Shown: positions 17,345-25,356 of the stretch, piece by piece | How positions within the stretch are numbered: position 1 is the stretch's first letter | Layout of the letters: every line of letters begins with the position of its first letter | Assembly (NCBI GenBank): GCA_030005635.1 | Contig: JARUHP010000014.1 | Span: 38,805 to 102,804, forward strand | DNA from: Deltaproteobacteria bacterium IMCC39146 | GTDB lineage: Bacteria > Desulfobacterota > Desulfuromonadia > Desulfuromonadales > BM103 | DNA: 64,000 bases | Direction: 5' to 3' | The notes under the pieces: generated by a model | Seen by the model: the letters and a program-made list of their open reading frames with translations, nothing else | What the model was told of the DNA's origin: nothing | Database searches by the model: none | Made by a program: the position numbers and the translations under genes

Positions 17345-18982
17345 TTATAGATGCTTCTTGCGTAACAGCTTCTTGTCAATTTTGCCGACACTGGTCTTAT
17401 CGATCTCTTCGACGACCAGAACTTTCAGCATCATGGCGTGCCGAGTCAAGCGACCGGAATCGACGAAGCTTTTGACAAAAGAGACCAGCTCCTTCTCGTT
17501 CGGCTCGGCTTCAGCCGAGACCACCAGCGCCAGAGGTCGCTCGCCCCATTTATCATCAGGCAAACCGATTACAGCAACTTCTCTAACAGTCGCATGCTGG
17601 GCGATCAGGTCTTCAAGCTCAAGGGACGAGACCCACTCGCCGGCAATCTTGATAACATCCTTGGCCCGGTCAGTAATCTTGAAGTAACCGTTAGGCTCCT
17701 GGTTGGCGACGTCACCGGTATGCAGGTAGCCTCCGCGCCAGAGATGCTCCGAATTATGATGGTCTTTTAGATAGCCCTGTGACAACCAGGGCGCTCTCAG
17801 CACGATCTCGCCGGTGCTTTCACCGTCAGCAGGAACAGGGTTCATCTCTTCATCAACAATCTGCATGCCGACCAGAGGTATTGCACGACCTGTTTTGCAG
17901 CGAATCTCGACCTGCTCTTCCAGCGGTTTGTCGAGCTGATCTTCGGGAACATGCGCAAGAGCGACCACGGGACAGGTCTCTGACATACCATAACCGGTAA
18001 AGATATCAATGCCGAGCTTAAGTGCTGCCAGGCAGAGCGATTGCGGCATGGCTGCGCCACCAATGATCACCTTCCAGCGGCTCAAATCAACAGACGCTAC
18101 ATCAGCGTGGCTTAAGAGCATATGCAGGATGGTGGGGACACAGTGAGAAAAGGTGACATCCTCTTTTTTAATCAGATTAAGCAACATCTCCGGAGCATAA
18201 CGACCCGGATAAACCTGCTTGACACCAAGCGCCGTCGCCACATACGGAAGCCCCCAGGCATGCACATGAAACATCGGCGTAATTGGCATATAGACATCTT
18301 GCTGATGCAATCGGCCCTGCGTCTTCGGAGTTCCTATGGCCGCCAGCACACCGAGAGTGTGCAAAACCAGCTGACGGTGGCTGAAATAAACACCTTTCGG
18401 CATACCGGTGGTGCCGGTGGTGTAGAACGTTGTCGCGCGGGTATGCTCGTCAAGGTCGGGGAAGTCAAATTCTGTTGAGGCGTTAGCAAGGAGCGCTTCG
18501 TATTCTCCGCACAGAGGCACGTGAGTTTCGGGTCTCAGCTGATCATCACTTAACAGCACGTAATCATGCACGGTATCGATACGCCCCTTGATCGCTTCAA
18601 GAATCGGCAGGAAATCGCTATGTACCAGGATCACGTCATCTTCGGCATGATCGATGGTATAGAGGATCTGGTCCGGAGAGAGGCGCACGTTGATAGTATG
18701 CAGAACGGCGCCGAGCATCGGTACTGCGAAGAAGCACTCAAGGTAACGATGGCTATCCCAATCCATGACCGCCACCGTGTCACCCGGTTTAACCCCCAGC
18801 TCCCTCAGCGCATTAGCGAGGCGACAGATCCGTTCACGCAAGGTCCGATAATCAAAGCGCAATTGATCACGGTAGACAATTTCCTGGTCGGGGTTATTGA
18901 CCACCGGATAAGCGAGCAGGTTTTTAATCAGCAACGGGTAGGTATATGCAGAGGCGGTTCTTTCAATCAAAAATTCATTCAC
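17345..18982 (-). CDS. AMP-dependent acyl-CoA synthetase (fatty acid-CoA ligase)
   Basis: A 545-residue ANL-superfamily enzyme that activates a carboxylic acid with ATP and joins it to CoA. The P-loop-like motif TFYTTGTTGMPKGVYFSHRQ is at about 189-208, with GYGMSETCPV in the middle. GYLHTGDVANQEPNGYFKI and the hinge TDRAKDVIKIAGEWVSSLE follow, and the catalytic Lys is in SVGKIDKK. Overall it resembles the medium-chain AlkK-type group, but chain length cannot be decided from sequence alone. It is upstream of the ferritin-like and rhodanese genes and may share their transcript. Confidence 0.9.
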   Translation of the reverse strand: MNEFLIERTASAYTYPLLIKNLLAYPVVNNPDQEIVYRDQLRFDYRTLRERICRLANALRELGVKPGDTVAVMDWDSHRYLECFFAVPMLGAVLHTINVRLSPDQILYTIDHAEDDVILVHSDFLPILEAIKGRIDTVHDYVLLSDDQLRPETHVPLCGEYEALLANASTEFDFPDLDEHTRATTFYTTGTTGMPKGVYFSHRQLVLHTLGVLAAIGTPKTQGRLHQQDVYMPITPMFHVHAWGLPYVATALGVKQVYPGRYAPEMLLNLIKKEDVTFSHCVPTILHMLLSHADVASVDLSRWKVIIGGAAMPQSLCLAALKLGIDIFTGYGMSETCPVVALAHVPEDQLDKPLEEQVEIRCKTGRAIPLVGMQIVDEEMNPVPADGESTGEIVLRAPWLSQGYLKDHHNSEHLWRGGYLHTGDVANQEPNGYFKITDRAKDVIKIAGEWVSSLELEDLIAQHATVREVAVIGLPDDKWGERPLALVVSAEAEPNEKELVSFVKSFVDSGRLTRHAMMLKVLVVEEIDKTSVGKIDKKLLRKKHL

Positions 18983-19068
18983 AGCTATTCTCCCGACAAA
19001 ATGTTAAAGAAGCGTTCAGTTGCAGATCGCCCTTTATATTCTTCCTGTAAAACCCGCAAAGGGCAAGA

Positions 19069-19194
19069 TTAAATAAAAAAGGGAGGCCCGTTGGCCGTCA
19101 AGAAGAAACCAGCCCTGACAACGTCAGGATCGATCGCCATGCCGAAGGATTTTGCGACGCTGGCCGCAGCATAAACGGAAGAATGAGACAGCAC
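19069..19194 (-). CDS. Possible short ORF or gene remnant upstream of the acyl-CoA synthetase
   Basis: A 41-codon frame from GTG 19194 to TAA 19069 reads with protein-like composition, including SVYAAASVAKSFGMAIDPDV and GFFLTANGPPFFI. The open frame extends a further 20 codons upstream to an in-frame TGA without a good start codon. I see no ribosome site. It could be a small gene with an unusual start or the C-terminal remnant of a lost gene. I do not recognise the family. The rest of the gap 18983-19308 shows nothing except the ribosome site of the next gene. Confidence 0.25.
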   Translation of the reverse strand: MLSHSSVYAAASVAKSFGMAIDPDVVRAGFFLTANGPPFFI

Positions 19195-19308
19195 ATAATT
19201 TGCTGTTTCTGAGAATAATCGCGCAGAATAAAAAACTGTTTTACAACTTGAAGTTGCCGCTCATTTAGGTTAGTTTTATCCGGCTCAATTCAACCATGGA
19301 GGAGACAC

Positions 19309-20211
19309 TTGGCGAACTTTATAATGATAGGCTTCTTCGTGTTGCTTGGCGTCCTGTTTCGACGGCTCAAGGCCTTTCCGGATCAAACGGCACACGTCCT
19401 CAACATGTTCGCCCTCTATGTCTCGCTGCCGGCAGTCATCCTGCTCAAGGTGCCCAAGCTCGCTATTTCCAATCAGAACATTGTTGCCGTCATTATGCCG
19501 TGGTGCATGCTACTGCTTACCGCTGCGATCATCCTGATACTCTCAAAGCGCTGCGCCTGGTCCCGCCAGACAACAGGCGCCCTGATGCTGATAGTGCCGA
19601 TCGGCAACACCTCTTTTATGGGCGTTCCTATGGTCAATGCTTTCTTTGGAGAGGTCGGCATCCCTCACCTGATCCTCTACGACCAGCTCGGTACCATGCT
19701 GATCTTTGCCACGTACGGCGCGGCAATTCTGTCGATTTACACAGGTGAAAGCAGCAGTGTGAAATCCATCGCCTTGCGCGCCCTGCTCTTTCCGCCAACG
19801 ACGGCGCTTTTGGCTGGCTTGCTTTTACGCAACTGGAGCTATCCACAAGCTCTGGTCGACGCCTTGCAGAGTCTGGCAGGAGCCTTAACTCCCCTGGTGA
19901 TGACCGCAATCGGTTTCCAAATGACCTTGCGTCTGAAGCCAACCACCCTTGGCCCTCTCGGCACGGGACTCGCAATCAAACTGATTGTCGCACCGCTGGT
20001 TGCTTTCCTCGGCTGCCGCCTCTTCGGCATCAACAGCTTCGCCGCCGACATTGCCATTTTCGAAGCCGGCATGCCGCCGATGGTGACAGCCAGCGCTCTC
20101 GCCGCTGCTGCCGGCATGGGCGTGGAACTGGCGGTCGCCCTGGCAGGTCTCGGCATTGTCCTGGCCTTTGTCAGTCTGCCCTTGCTCTATATATTGATTC
20201 AATATTTCTGA
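19309..20211 (+). CDS. AEC-family (auxin efflux carrier-like) permease
   Basis: A 300-residue inner-membrane protein with about ten hydrophobic helices arranged as two five-helix halves. Conserved AEC features are VLLGVLFRRL at the N-terminus, NMFALYVSLPAVI, the central PIGNTSFMGVPMVNAFFG, and the repeat-half APLVAF plus FEAGMPPMVTASALA near the end. Bacterial members export malonate, malate or related organic acids, but the substrate here is unknown. The start is TTG at 19309 with GGAGGAG 5 nt upstream. It is divergent from the acyl-CoA synthetase. Confidence 0.9.
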   Translation: MANFIMIGFFVLLGVLFRRLKAFPDQTAHVLNMFALYVSLPAVILLKVPKLAISNQNIVAVIMPWCMLLLTAAIILILSKRCAWSRQTTGALMLIVPIGNTSFMGVPMVNAFFGEVGIPHLILYDQLGTMLIFATYGAAILSIYTGESSSVKSIALRALLFPPTTALLAGLLLRNWSYPQALVDALQSLAGALTPLVMTAIGFQMTLRLKPTTLGPLGTGLAIKLIVAPLVAFLGCRLFGINSFAADIAIFEAGMPPMVTASALAAAAGMGVELAVALAGLGIVLAFVSLPLLYILIQYF

Positions 20212-20681
20212 GCTTCATAGCTTCAGAAACAGTCAAAAGCACCAAAACCTGCCAAGAGAGCTTGTCTCTATTCACGTCCTCTGTTGATTAATTTGGCTAT
20301 GGAAAGTTCGACGACTCGAAGGCAGTAGTTTAATAATTCACATTGCTGCAGCTATAAAACATGAAAGCCCTCAATTCTTGTAAACCCTGCCATTTTAGTA
20401 CCATTCAAAATGTGACAAATTCAATTTCTGAACCGCACCAAGAATTCAGACAGGCCAATCTTGGAAATTTCGTAGTGGATTATGGACCTCTGGACATTCA
20501 TTAGCTATTGGCTCAACAAAAACGATTCACTCTTCATTCACTTGCTTCCGTTATGGTCTCTGTGATCAAATCACCAAGTCAATTAGAGTGGCTTGCATAA
20601 AGCGGCGGAGGATTAAGACGCTGTCGATGCTAGGCAGTCAAAACCACCTACAATTCTTCTGCTGTTTAGGAAAGAAGCACC
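20212..20681. other. 470-bp gene-free gap between the two transporter genes
   Basis: No frame longer than a few dozen codons with coding character is visible on either strand, and no tRNA-like cloverleaf. It must hold the promoter of the EamA gene, but no strong -35/-10 pair stands out. I see no clear terminator after the AEC gene. Confidence 0.4.
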
Positions 20682-21563
20682 ATGGCGACATCAACACCAA
20701 ATCCCCCTGTTCGCCCCTTGCTCTGGTTGCTTATAGGTTCGACCTGTATCAGCTTTGCTCCTATCTTCATCAGACTGGCTGACGTTTCTCCCGACAGTGC
20801 AGGTTTTTACCGCATGCTATTTGCCGCAATCTCCCTGTTTATATTGATGCGGTTTAAAGCTGTAAGTCTGCTCATGCACCGCAAGACTTTATTGCTGCTT
20901 GTATGTAGTGGCTTGTTTCTGAGCTTTGATTTCATGTGCTGGCACCGCAGCATCCACTATGTGGGGCCAGGACTTTCAACTCTAATTGCAAATTTTCAGG
21001 TCTTTTTTACAGCTATATTCTCATGCCTTCTGTTTCGAGAAAAAGTTAGCCGGTTATTTATTGTCGCAGTTCTAATGGCTTTACTTGGATTGTTTTTCAT
21101 CACGGGAGTCGATCTGAGCTCTCTAGACGAAGGCTACCGTCTTGGCATTCTCTTTGGTATCGGGACTGCTGTCTTCTACTCCGCTTACATCCTTTTCCTC
21201 AAGAGCGCAATGAACCATCAAGAGGTAAGTGGTGTTTCAGCAATGTTTGTCGTCGCCATCACATGCTCTGGTTTCTTCAGTATCATTACACCTGTAACAG
21301 GGTCTTCCTTTATTATCCCCGACGCTACATCATTCTGGGCTCTGGCTGGTGCAGGAGTCGCCTGTACAACGATCGGATGGTCTTTAATCTCTACAGCGAT
21401 CAAACACACCAGCGCTACGATAACGAGCCTCTTCCTTCTGTTGCAACCAGCTCTCGCTTTCGTGTGGGATGTACTGTTTTTCTCACGACCAACCGAAGGT
21501 AGGGAAGTCGGCGGCGTCTTACTCATTCTCTCTGCAATTTACGTGGGAACATACCGACGATAG
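20682..21563 (+). CDS. EamA/DMT-family transporter
   Basis: A 293-residue inner-membrane protein with about ten transmembrane helices, the result of two EamA repeats. Typical segments are RLADVSPDSAGFYRMLFAAI in the first repeat, YVGPGLSTLIANFQVFFTAI, and ATITSLFLLLQPALAFVWDV in the second. DMT exporters move amino acids, nucleosides or other metabolites; the substrate cannot be told here. The ATG at 20682 has AGGAAAG upstream. It converges with the enoyl-CoA hydratase gene. Confidence 0.9.
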   Translation: MATSTPNPPVRPLLWLLIGSTCISFAPIFIRLADVSPDSAGFYRMLFAAISLFILMRFKAVSLLMHRKTLLLLVCSGLFLSFDFMCWHRSIHYVGPGLSTLIANFQVFFTAIFSCLLFREKVSRLFIVAVLMALLGLFFITGVDLSSLDEGYRLGILFGIGTAVFYSAYILFLKSAMNHQEVSGVSAMFVVAITCSGFFSIITPVTGSSFIIPDATSFWALAGAGVACTTIGWSLISTAIKHTSATITSLFLLLQPALAFVWDVLFFSRPTEGREVGGVLLILSAIYVGTYRR

Positions 21564-21618
21564 TTAGGCCGTTGAACATCAGACTCTTTCCTGTAAGTCT
21601 CGATATACGGGACAAAAA

Positions 21619-21648
21619 CGCCCCGACCTGCTTTTGCGGATCGGGGCG
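21619..21648 (-). terminator. Terminator between the convergent EamA and enoyl-CoA hydratase genes
   Basis: CGCCCCGA and TCGGGGCG make a perfect 8-bp stem around a 14-nt loop. On the minus strand it is followed by TTTTTG, which makes it a good intrinsic terminator for the enoyl-CoA hydratase transcript. On the plus strand CTCCTTTA follows, so it may serve both directions. Confidence 0.75.
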
Positions 21649-21690
21649 CTCCTTTATGTATTACTGTAAGTCATCCTCAGAAGGCCTAAG

Positions 21691-21712
21691 GATATTTGAT
21701 ACACCAAATATC
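21691..21712. repeat. Short perfect inverted repeat
   Basis: GATATTTG and CAAATATC are perfect 8-bp arms around 6 nt, about 85 nt beyond the enoyl-CoA hydratase stop. There is no T-run, and the role is unclear. Confidence 0.35.
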
Positions 21713-21797
21713 AACTCAGAACGCTAACAAAGCCGATGTCTTTTACCTTTCGGACTTATCGCAGCAACGCACAACGATAAAGAGGCATCTCGACTCT

Positions 21798-22571
21798 TTA
21801 AAATTTAGCTGGCCGCTTCTCCATGAAGGCGCTGATGCCCTCTTTGCAATCTTCCGTCGTAAAACAAAGAGCAAAGAGATCCGCCTCGTAACGTGAGCCA
21901 CGCGCAAAGTCCATCTCCAGGCCATTATCAATTGCTTCCTTGGCGAACCTGATGGCCGAAGAGCTTTTATCACACATCTTTATGGCCAGGGAACGCGCTT
22001 CTTCCATCAAGCTCTCCTTCGCCACAACGCGGTTGACCAAACCGATCCGGCACGCTTCTTCTGCATCAATCATCTCACCGGTAAAAATCAGCTCCTTGGC
22101 CCGCCCCTTACCGACAAGACGCGACAGGCGTTGGGTCCCGGCAAATCCAGGGATTATACCGAGTTTGACTTCAGGTTGCCCGAACCTGGCAGAATCCGAA
22201 GCAATCCGGATATCACACCCCATGGCCAGCTCACAGCCGCCGCCAAGGGCATAACCGTTAATAGCGGCGATCACCGGCTTGGGAAAAGCTTCCAGCCGAT
22301 CAATGACCCGCTGTGCAAGCAACGCGAACTCGCGGGCGCTGTCGGCATCCAGGGTACCAAGATGACTGATATCTCCACCGGCAACAAAAGCTTTCTCACC
22401 TGCGCCGGTGAGGATGACAACGCGAATCTTAGCATCCTTCTCAAGCTCAGTGAGCAATCGATCCAGACCTTGGAAAGTTGCTACAGTCAGGGCATTGAGA
22501 GCCTTGGGATTATTAAAAGTAATCGTTGCCAGGGGTCCGTCTTTCTCGAGCAACAAGTTTTCATCCGCCAT
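21798..22571 (-). CDS. Enoyl-CoA hydratase (crotonase family)
   Basis: A 257-residue crotonase-fold protein that hydrates trans-2-enoyl-CoA (or dehydrates 3-hydroxyacyl-CoA). The oxyanion-hole segments FVAGGDISHLG and ALGGGCELAMGCDIRIAS are clear. Both catalytic glutamates of the classical enzyme appear to be present, in GGGCELA and GQPEVKLGIIPGFAGTQRL. The start ATG 22571 (MADENLLLEKDG) has AAGGAG 8 nt upstream; a longer frame upstream has no site. It lies downstream of the radical SAM gene, possibly cotranscribed. Function in fatty acid or butyrate-type metabolism is likely. Confidence 0.93.
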   Translation of the reverse strand: MADENLLLEKDGPLATITFNNPKALNALTVATFQGLDRLLTELEKDAKIRVVILTGAGEKAFVAGGDISHLGTLDADSAREFALLAQRVIDRLEAFPKPVIAAINGYALGGGCELAMGCDIRIASDSARFGQPEVKLGIIPGFAGTQRLSRLVGKGRAKELIFTGEMIDAEEACRIGLVNRVVAKESLMEEARSLAIKMCDKSSSAIRFAKEAIDNGLEMDFARGSRYEADLFALCFTTEDCKEGISAFMEKRPAKF

Positions 22572-22670
22572 GAATAGTCTCCTTTGCAACGGGTTGATAT
22601 CAGCAGGCGTCCACGAACCAGCAGGGACGTTCATGATTTATCAGTATAGCCGATGAACCTGGGATGTAAC

Positions 22671-24398
22671 TCAGCAGGACATCCCGCAACGGTTGCAACC
22701 AGACTTGCAAACATAACCCGGCTGCGCCTCCAAAGCCTGTTCATATTCCTGACGAAGATGACTGCGTTGCACCCCTTGTTGAATAATGTCCCAGGGAAAC
22801 AACTCCCCCGCTCCACGTTCACGGTGCAGATAAAAAGCAGGATCGATACCAACTTGTCGGCAAGCAGCCTTGAGGCTGGCACCTTCTGCGAGCAATGGCA
22901 GGGTCTGGCCGACGCGTCGATCACCGCGGGCAAAAAAGCCCTGGATCTCGGCATGGCGTAAAGATTCAAAGTTCAGCTCAACATTCGCGACCGGGCGCAG
23001 ACTTTTCTGCAAGAGTCGGTACTTCTTCTCAAGGAGGCTGCGCTTCTCCATCGGTGCCCATTGCAATGGCGTCCATGGCTTGGGCACAAAAGGATTAACA
23101 GAAAGCTGTAAGCGACCCAGGCGGCCCGCTTGTTTGCCAATCTCTTCCCAGACCTGCCGGATTTTCACTGTAAGACCAGAAATCGCAATCACATCGGACT
23201 CAACCTCGGAGGGCAGACCTATCATGAAGTAGAGTTTGAGATTCGGGATCCCACCTTCGGCCAGAAGCTTGACCGCGGCAAGAATCTGTTCCTCATCGAT
23301 GCCTTTATTAATGACATCCCGCATCCGCTGGCTACCCGCCTCCGGAGCCAGGGCCAGAGTCTTGTGACCTGAATCGGCAAGAACCTTGATCTGCTCGATC
23401 GTGATGGCGTCAATTCGCACGCTCGACACGGAGACTTCGCCACCCTGGGCCAGAATGTCCCGACCGATATCAGCAATATCATCATAATCGGAAACAGCTG
23501 CAGCGACGAGGCCGACTCTACCGACCTCTTCACCTGTGTCGAGAAGCTCCTTGCGCAGGTGCTCCATTGAATGCTCCCGAAACGGTCGATAAATAAAACC
23601 GGCAGCACAGAAACGGCAGGCCTTGGGACAGCCGCGTGAAACTTCGACCAGGTGCATACTGCCGAATTCTGTATCGGGAGTTGCCACACAGGTCATACTC
23701 TGGCTTTCATCCAGGTTAGCCTGCCACTGGCGCGCAACCTGTTTCGGAAGCCCCTCTAACGGCGTCATTGATTTAAGCTCACCACTCTCTTCGTAGCGAA
23801 CGTCGTAACCACCCGGCTGATAAATCCCCGGCTGTTTTGAAAGTCGTTCGAGGAGTTCAGTGCGAGATGAAGTCTCAGGGTCAAGCAATTGCGACAGGAG
23901 TTGAGGCAGGGTCACTTCAGCCTCACCAACCACGAAGAGATCCATGATCTCAGCCAGGGGTTCCGGGTTGAGAAAAGCGCAAACGCCGCCACAGATGACC
24001 AAGGGTTCCCGCTCGGTGCGCTCTTCACGCCAGAACGGCAGACGGCCGAGTTCAAAGATCGTCGGCAGATTGAGGTAATCGTTTTCAAAGGAGATTGAGA
24101 AGGCGATCAGATCAAAATCAGAGAGCGAGCGCTGGGATTCAATCGACACTAGTGGAAAACCGGTACGGCGATGTTCTTCGATATCTTCAGGATCAGGCAG
24201 AAAGAAGCGTTCACAGAGCGTATCGTCACGTTCGTTGAGCATCCGGTAGACGGTCTGCAACCCCAGGTTGCTCATTCCCTGGTGGTAGGTATTCGGATAG
24301 ATCAGGGCGACAGACAGGCGCCCACCCCAAGGGTTGGCTTCTCCGCCCGTTTCCTGTTCATGACGCTGACGATATTTTTCAATCAGGTGACGTGACAT
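22671..24398 (-). CDS. Radical SAM protein with B12-binding-type N-terminal domain
   Basis: About 575 residues. The N-terminal part resembles the cobalamin-binding-like domain of this class (VALIYPNTYHQGMSNLGLQ, later LVICGGVCAFLNPEP and FVVGEAE). The radical SAM domain follows, with the cluster motif RGCPKACRFCAAG and PEAGSQRMRDVINKG. It most resembles the TIGR03960/YgiQ-like group of uncertain substrate. The C-terminus ends in CKSGCNRCGMSC, four Cys in the last twelve residues, suggesting a further metal or Fe-S site. The start is uncertain: ATG 24398 lacks a clear ribosome site. Upstream lies the heptosyltransferase remnant. Confidence 0.82.
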   Translation of the reverse strand: MSRHLIEKYRQRHEQETGGEANPWGGRLSVALIYPNTYHQGMSNLGLQTVYRMLNERDDTLCERFFLPDPEDIEEHRRTGFPLVSIESQRSLSDFDLIAFSISFENDYLNLPTIFELGRLPFWREERTEREPLVICGGVCAFLNPEPLAEIMDLFVVGEAEVTLPQLLSQLLDPETSSRTELLERLSKQPGIYQPGGYDVRYEESGELKSMTPLEGLPKQVARQWQANLDESQSMTCVATPDTEFGSMHLVEVSRGCPKACRFCAAGFIYRPFREHSMEHLRKELLDTGEEVGRVGLVAAAVSDYDDIADIGRDILAQGGEVSVSSVRIDAITIEQIKVLADSGHKTLALAPEAGSQRMRDVINKGIDEEQILAAVKLLAEGGIPNLKLYFMIGLPSEVESDVIAISGLTVKIRQVWEEIGKQAGRLGRLQLSVNPFVPKPWTPLQWAPMEKRSLLEKKYRLLQKSLRPVANVELNFESLRHAEIQGFFARGDRRVGQTLPLLAEGASLKAACRQVGIDPAFYLHRERGAGELFPWDIIQQGVQRSHLRQEYEQALEAQPGYVCKSGCNRCGMSC

Positions 24399-24431
24399 CA
24401 ACTACATTCTACGGTGAAGGGGAACAAGAGA

Positions 24432-24716
24432 TCAATCTTCAACTGAAGGTGAGAAGAAGACTTGAGGGAAAGAAGGAGAAAACCTGCCAAGGACGCCGAC
24501 ATGCTCAGCACGCTTATTATAAACGATGACTTCATCACAGCCGGGATAATTTTCCAGCAACTGGGCAACCAGGGGATTGGCAACGACAGCAATATGAGCA
24601 TCAGGATAGGTTTCCCTGACAGCCATCATGGCCGGAACCGTCATAACAGCATCGCCAAGCCAGTTGGCCGAGCGGATCATGATGCGTTGGATTTTATTGG
24701 CGTCGAGTTTTATCAA
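24432..24716 (-). pseudogene. Truncated ADP-heptose:LPS heptosyltransferase (glycosyltransferase family 9), N-terminal remnant
   Basis: About 75 residues match the N-terminal Rossmann half of WaaF-type heptosyltransferases: RIMIRSANWLGDAVMTVPAM, VANPLVAQLLENYPGCDEVI and so on. Full enzymes are near 350 residues. Here the similarity stops after AEHVGVLGRF and the frame ends about 16 residues later, immediately before the radical SAM gene. The natural ATG at 24723, 4 nt after the Trm112 stop, is out of frame with this match, so there may also be a frameshift at the start. Probably a deletion relic of an LPS-core gene. Confidence 0.6.
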
Positions 24717-24727
24717 GAGACATGAAT

Positions 24728-24898
24728 TCAGGCTAGCGGGAGAGCCTCGTCGATCAGCATAACCGGAATGTCGTCGCGGACCGGGTAGGCCAGTTTACAG
24801 GCATGACAGTAGAGCTTGTCATGGTTGTCATCAGGGACAATTTCACCTTTGCATTGCGGGCAGGCCAGTATTTCAAGCAGATCTTTTGATAAAGTCAT
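24728..24898 (-). CDS. Trm112-family zinc-ribbon-like small protein
   Basis: A 56-residue protein (ATG 24898, GGAG 7 nt upstream) reading LLEILACPQCKGEIVPD, then LYCHACKLAYPVRDDIPVML. The CPxC...CHAC cysteine pairs and the YPVRDDIPVML ending are the hallmarks of the Trm112/YcaR family. Bacterial members are small zinc-ribbon-like proteins often found beside lipid A or LPS-core genes. That fits the heptosyltransferase relic directly downstream. Short but well supported. Confidence 0.88.
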   Translation of the reverse strand: MTLSKDLLEILACPQCKGEIVPDDNHDKLYCHACKLAYPVRDDIPVMLIDEALPLA

Positions 24899-25028
24899 CA
24901 GTTTTCTCCAGATTGATATTCACATCTTCTACAGTAAGCCAGATGGCAAGTCAAACGCAAAGCCGGTAGTTTCAATGCGGCACAACGCAAAAGCTTTTGA
25001 GCAAACAAGACAAAACTAAACCAATTCA

Positions 25029-25127
25029 TTAACGCAAAGGCGCAAAAACGCAAAGAGACCACTTCTATAATTTCGAATCTAGACAATCAAGATCTGTCAT
25101 TCTCTGCGCCTTCGCGACTTTGCGTTA
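25029..25127. repeat. Palindromic intergenic repeat, AACGCAAAG family, copy 2
   Basis: The left arm TTAACGCAAAGGCGCAAAAA and right arm ...CTTCGCGACTTTGCGTTAA are imperfect inverted repeats, with GCGCAAA/CGCAAAG iterated inside. The outer 11 bases (TTAACGCAAAG) are identical to those of the element at 579-685. It lies in the gene-free stretch 24899-25356 upstream of the Trm112 gene. Confidence 0.7.
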
Positions 25128-25165
25128 AAGTTCGTTTTCTCTATCTTGCTGTAAGCACAAAAAAA

Positions 25166-25184
25166 GGGCCGCACAAGGCGGCCC
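25166..25184 (-). terminator. Intrinsic terminator downstream of ftsZ
   Basis: GGGCCGC and GCGGCCC form a perfect 7-bp stem with a 5-nt loop. On the minus strand a run of seven or eight T follows, so this is a strong intrinsic terminator. It lies about 170 nt beyond the ftsZ stop and would end the whole dcw transcript. Confidence 0.85.
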
Positions 25185-25356
25185 AAAGTAGTTGAGGGAG
25201 GTGCATTACAGGCAAGCGCAGAGTTAAGAGCAAACCGATAAGACGCCGGGCGGAGAACCGGCACGGCCGCTCACCCTTTGACAAGCACGAAATTAAATTT
25301 CAGCTATTGGCCATCGGGGTCTTTAACGTCACCCCGTCAGGTAAATGTATTTATTC

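Noticed and set aside
22671..22673. TGA after the Cys-rich tail of the radical SAM protein as selenocysteine
   Set aside because: The downstream frame reads VTSQVHRLY without similarity or length, and no SECIS-like hairpin was seen.
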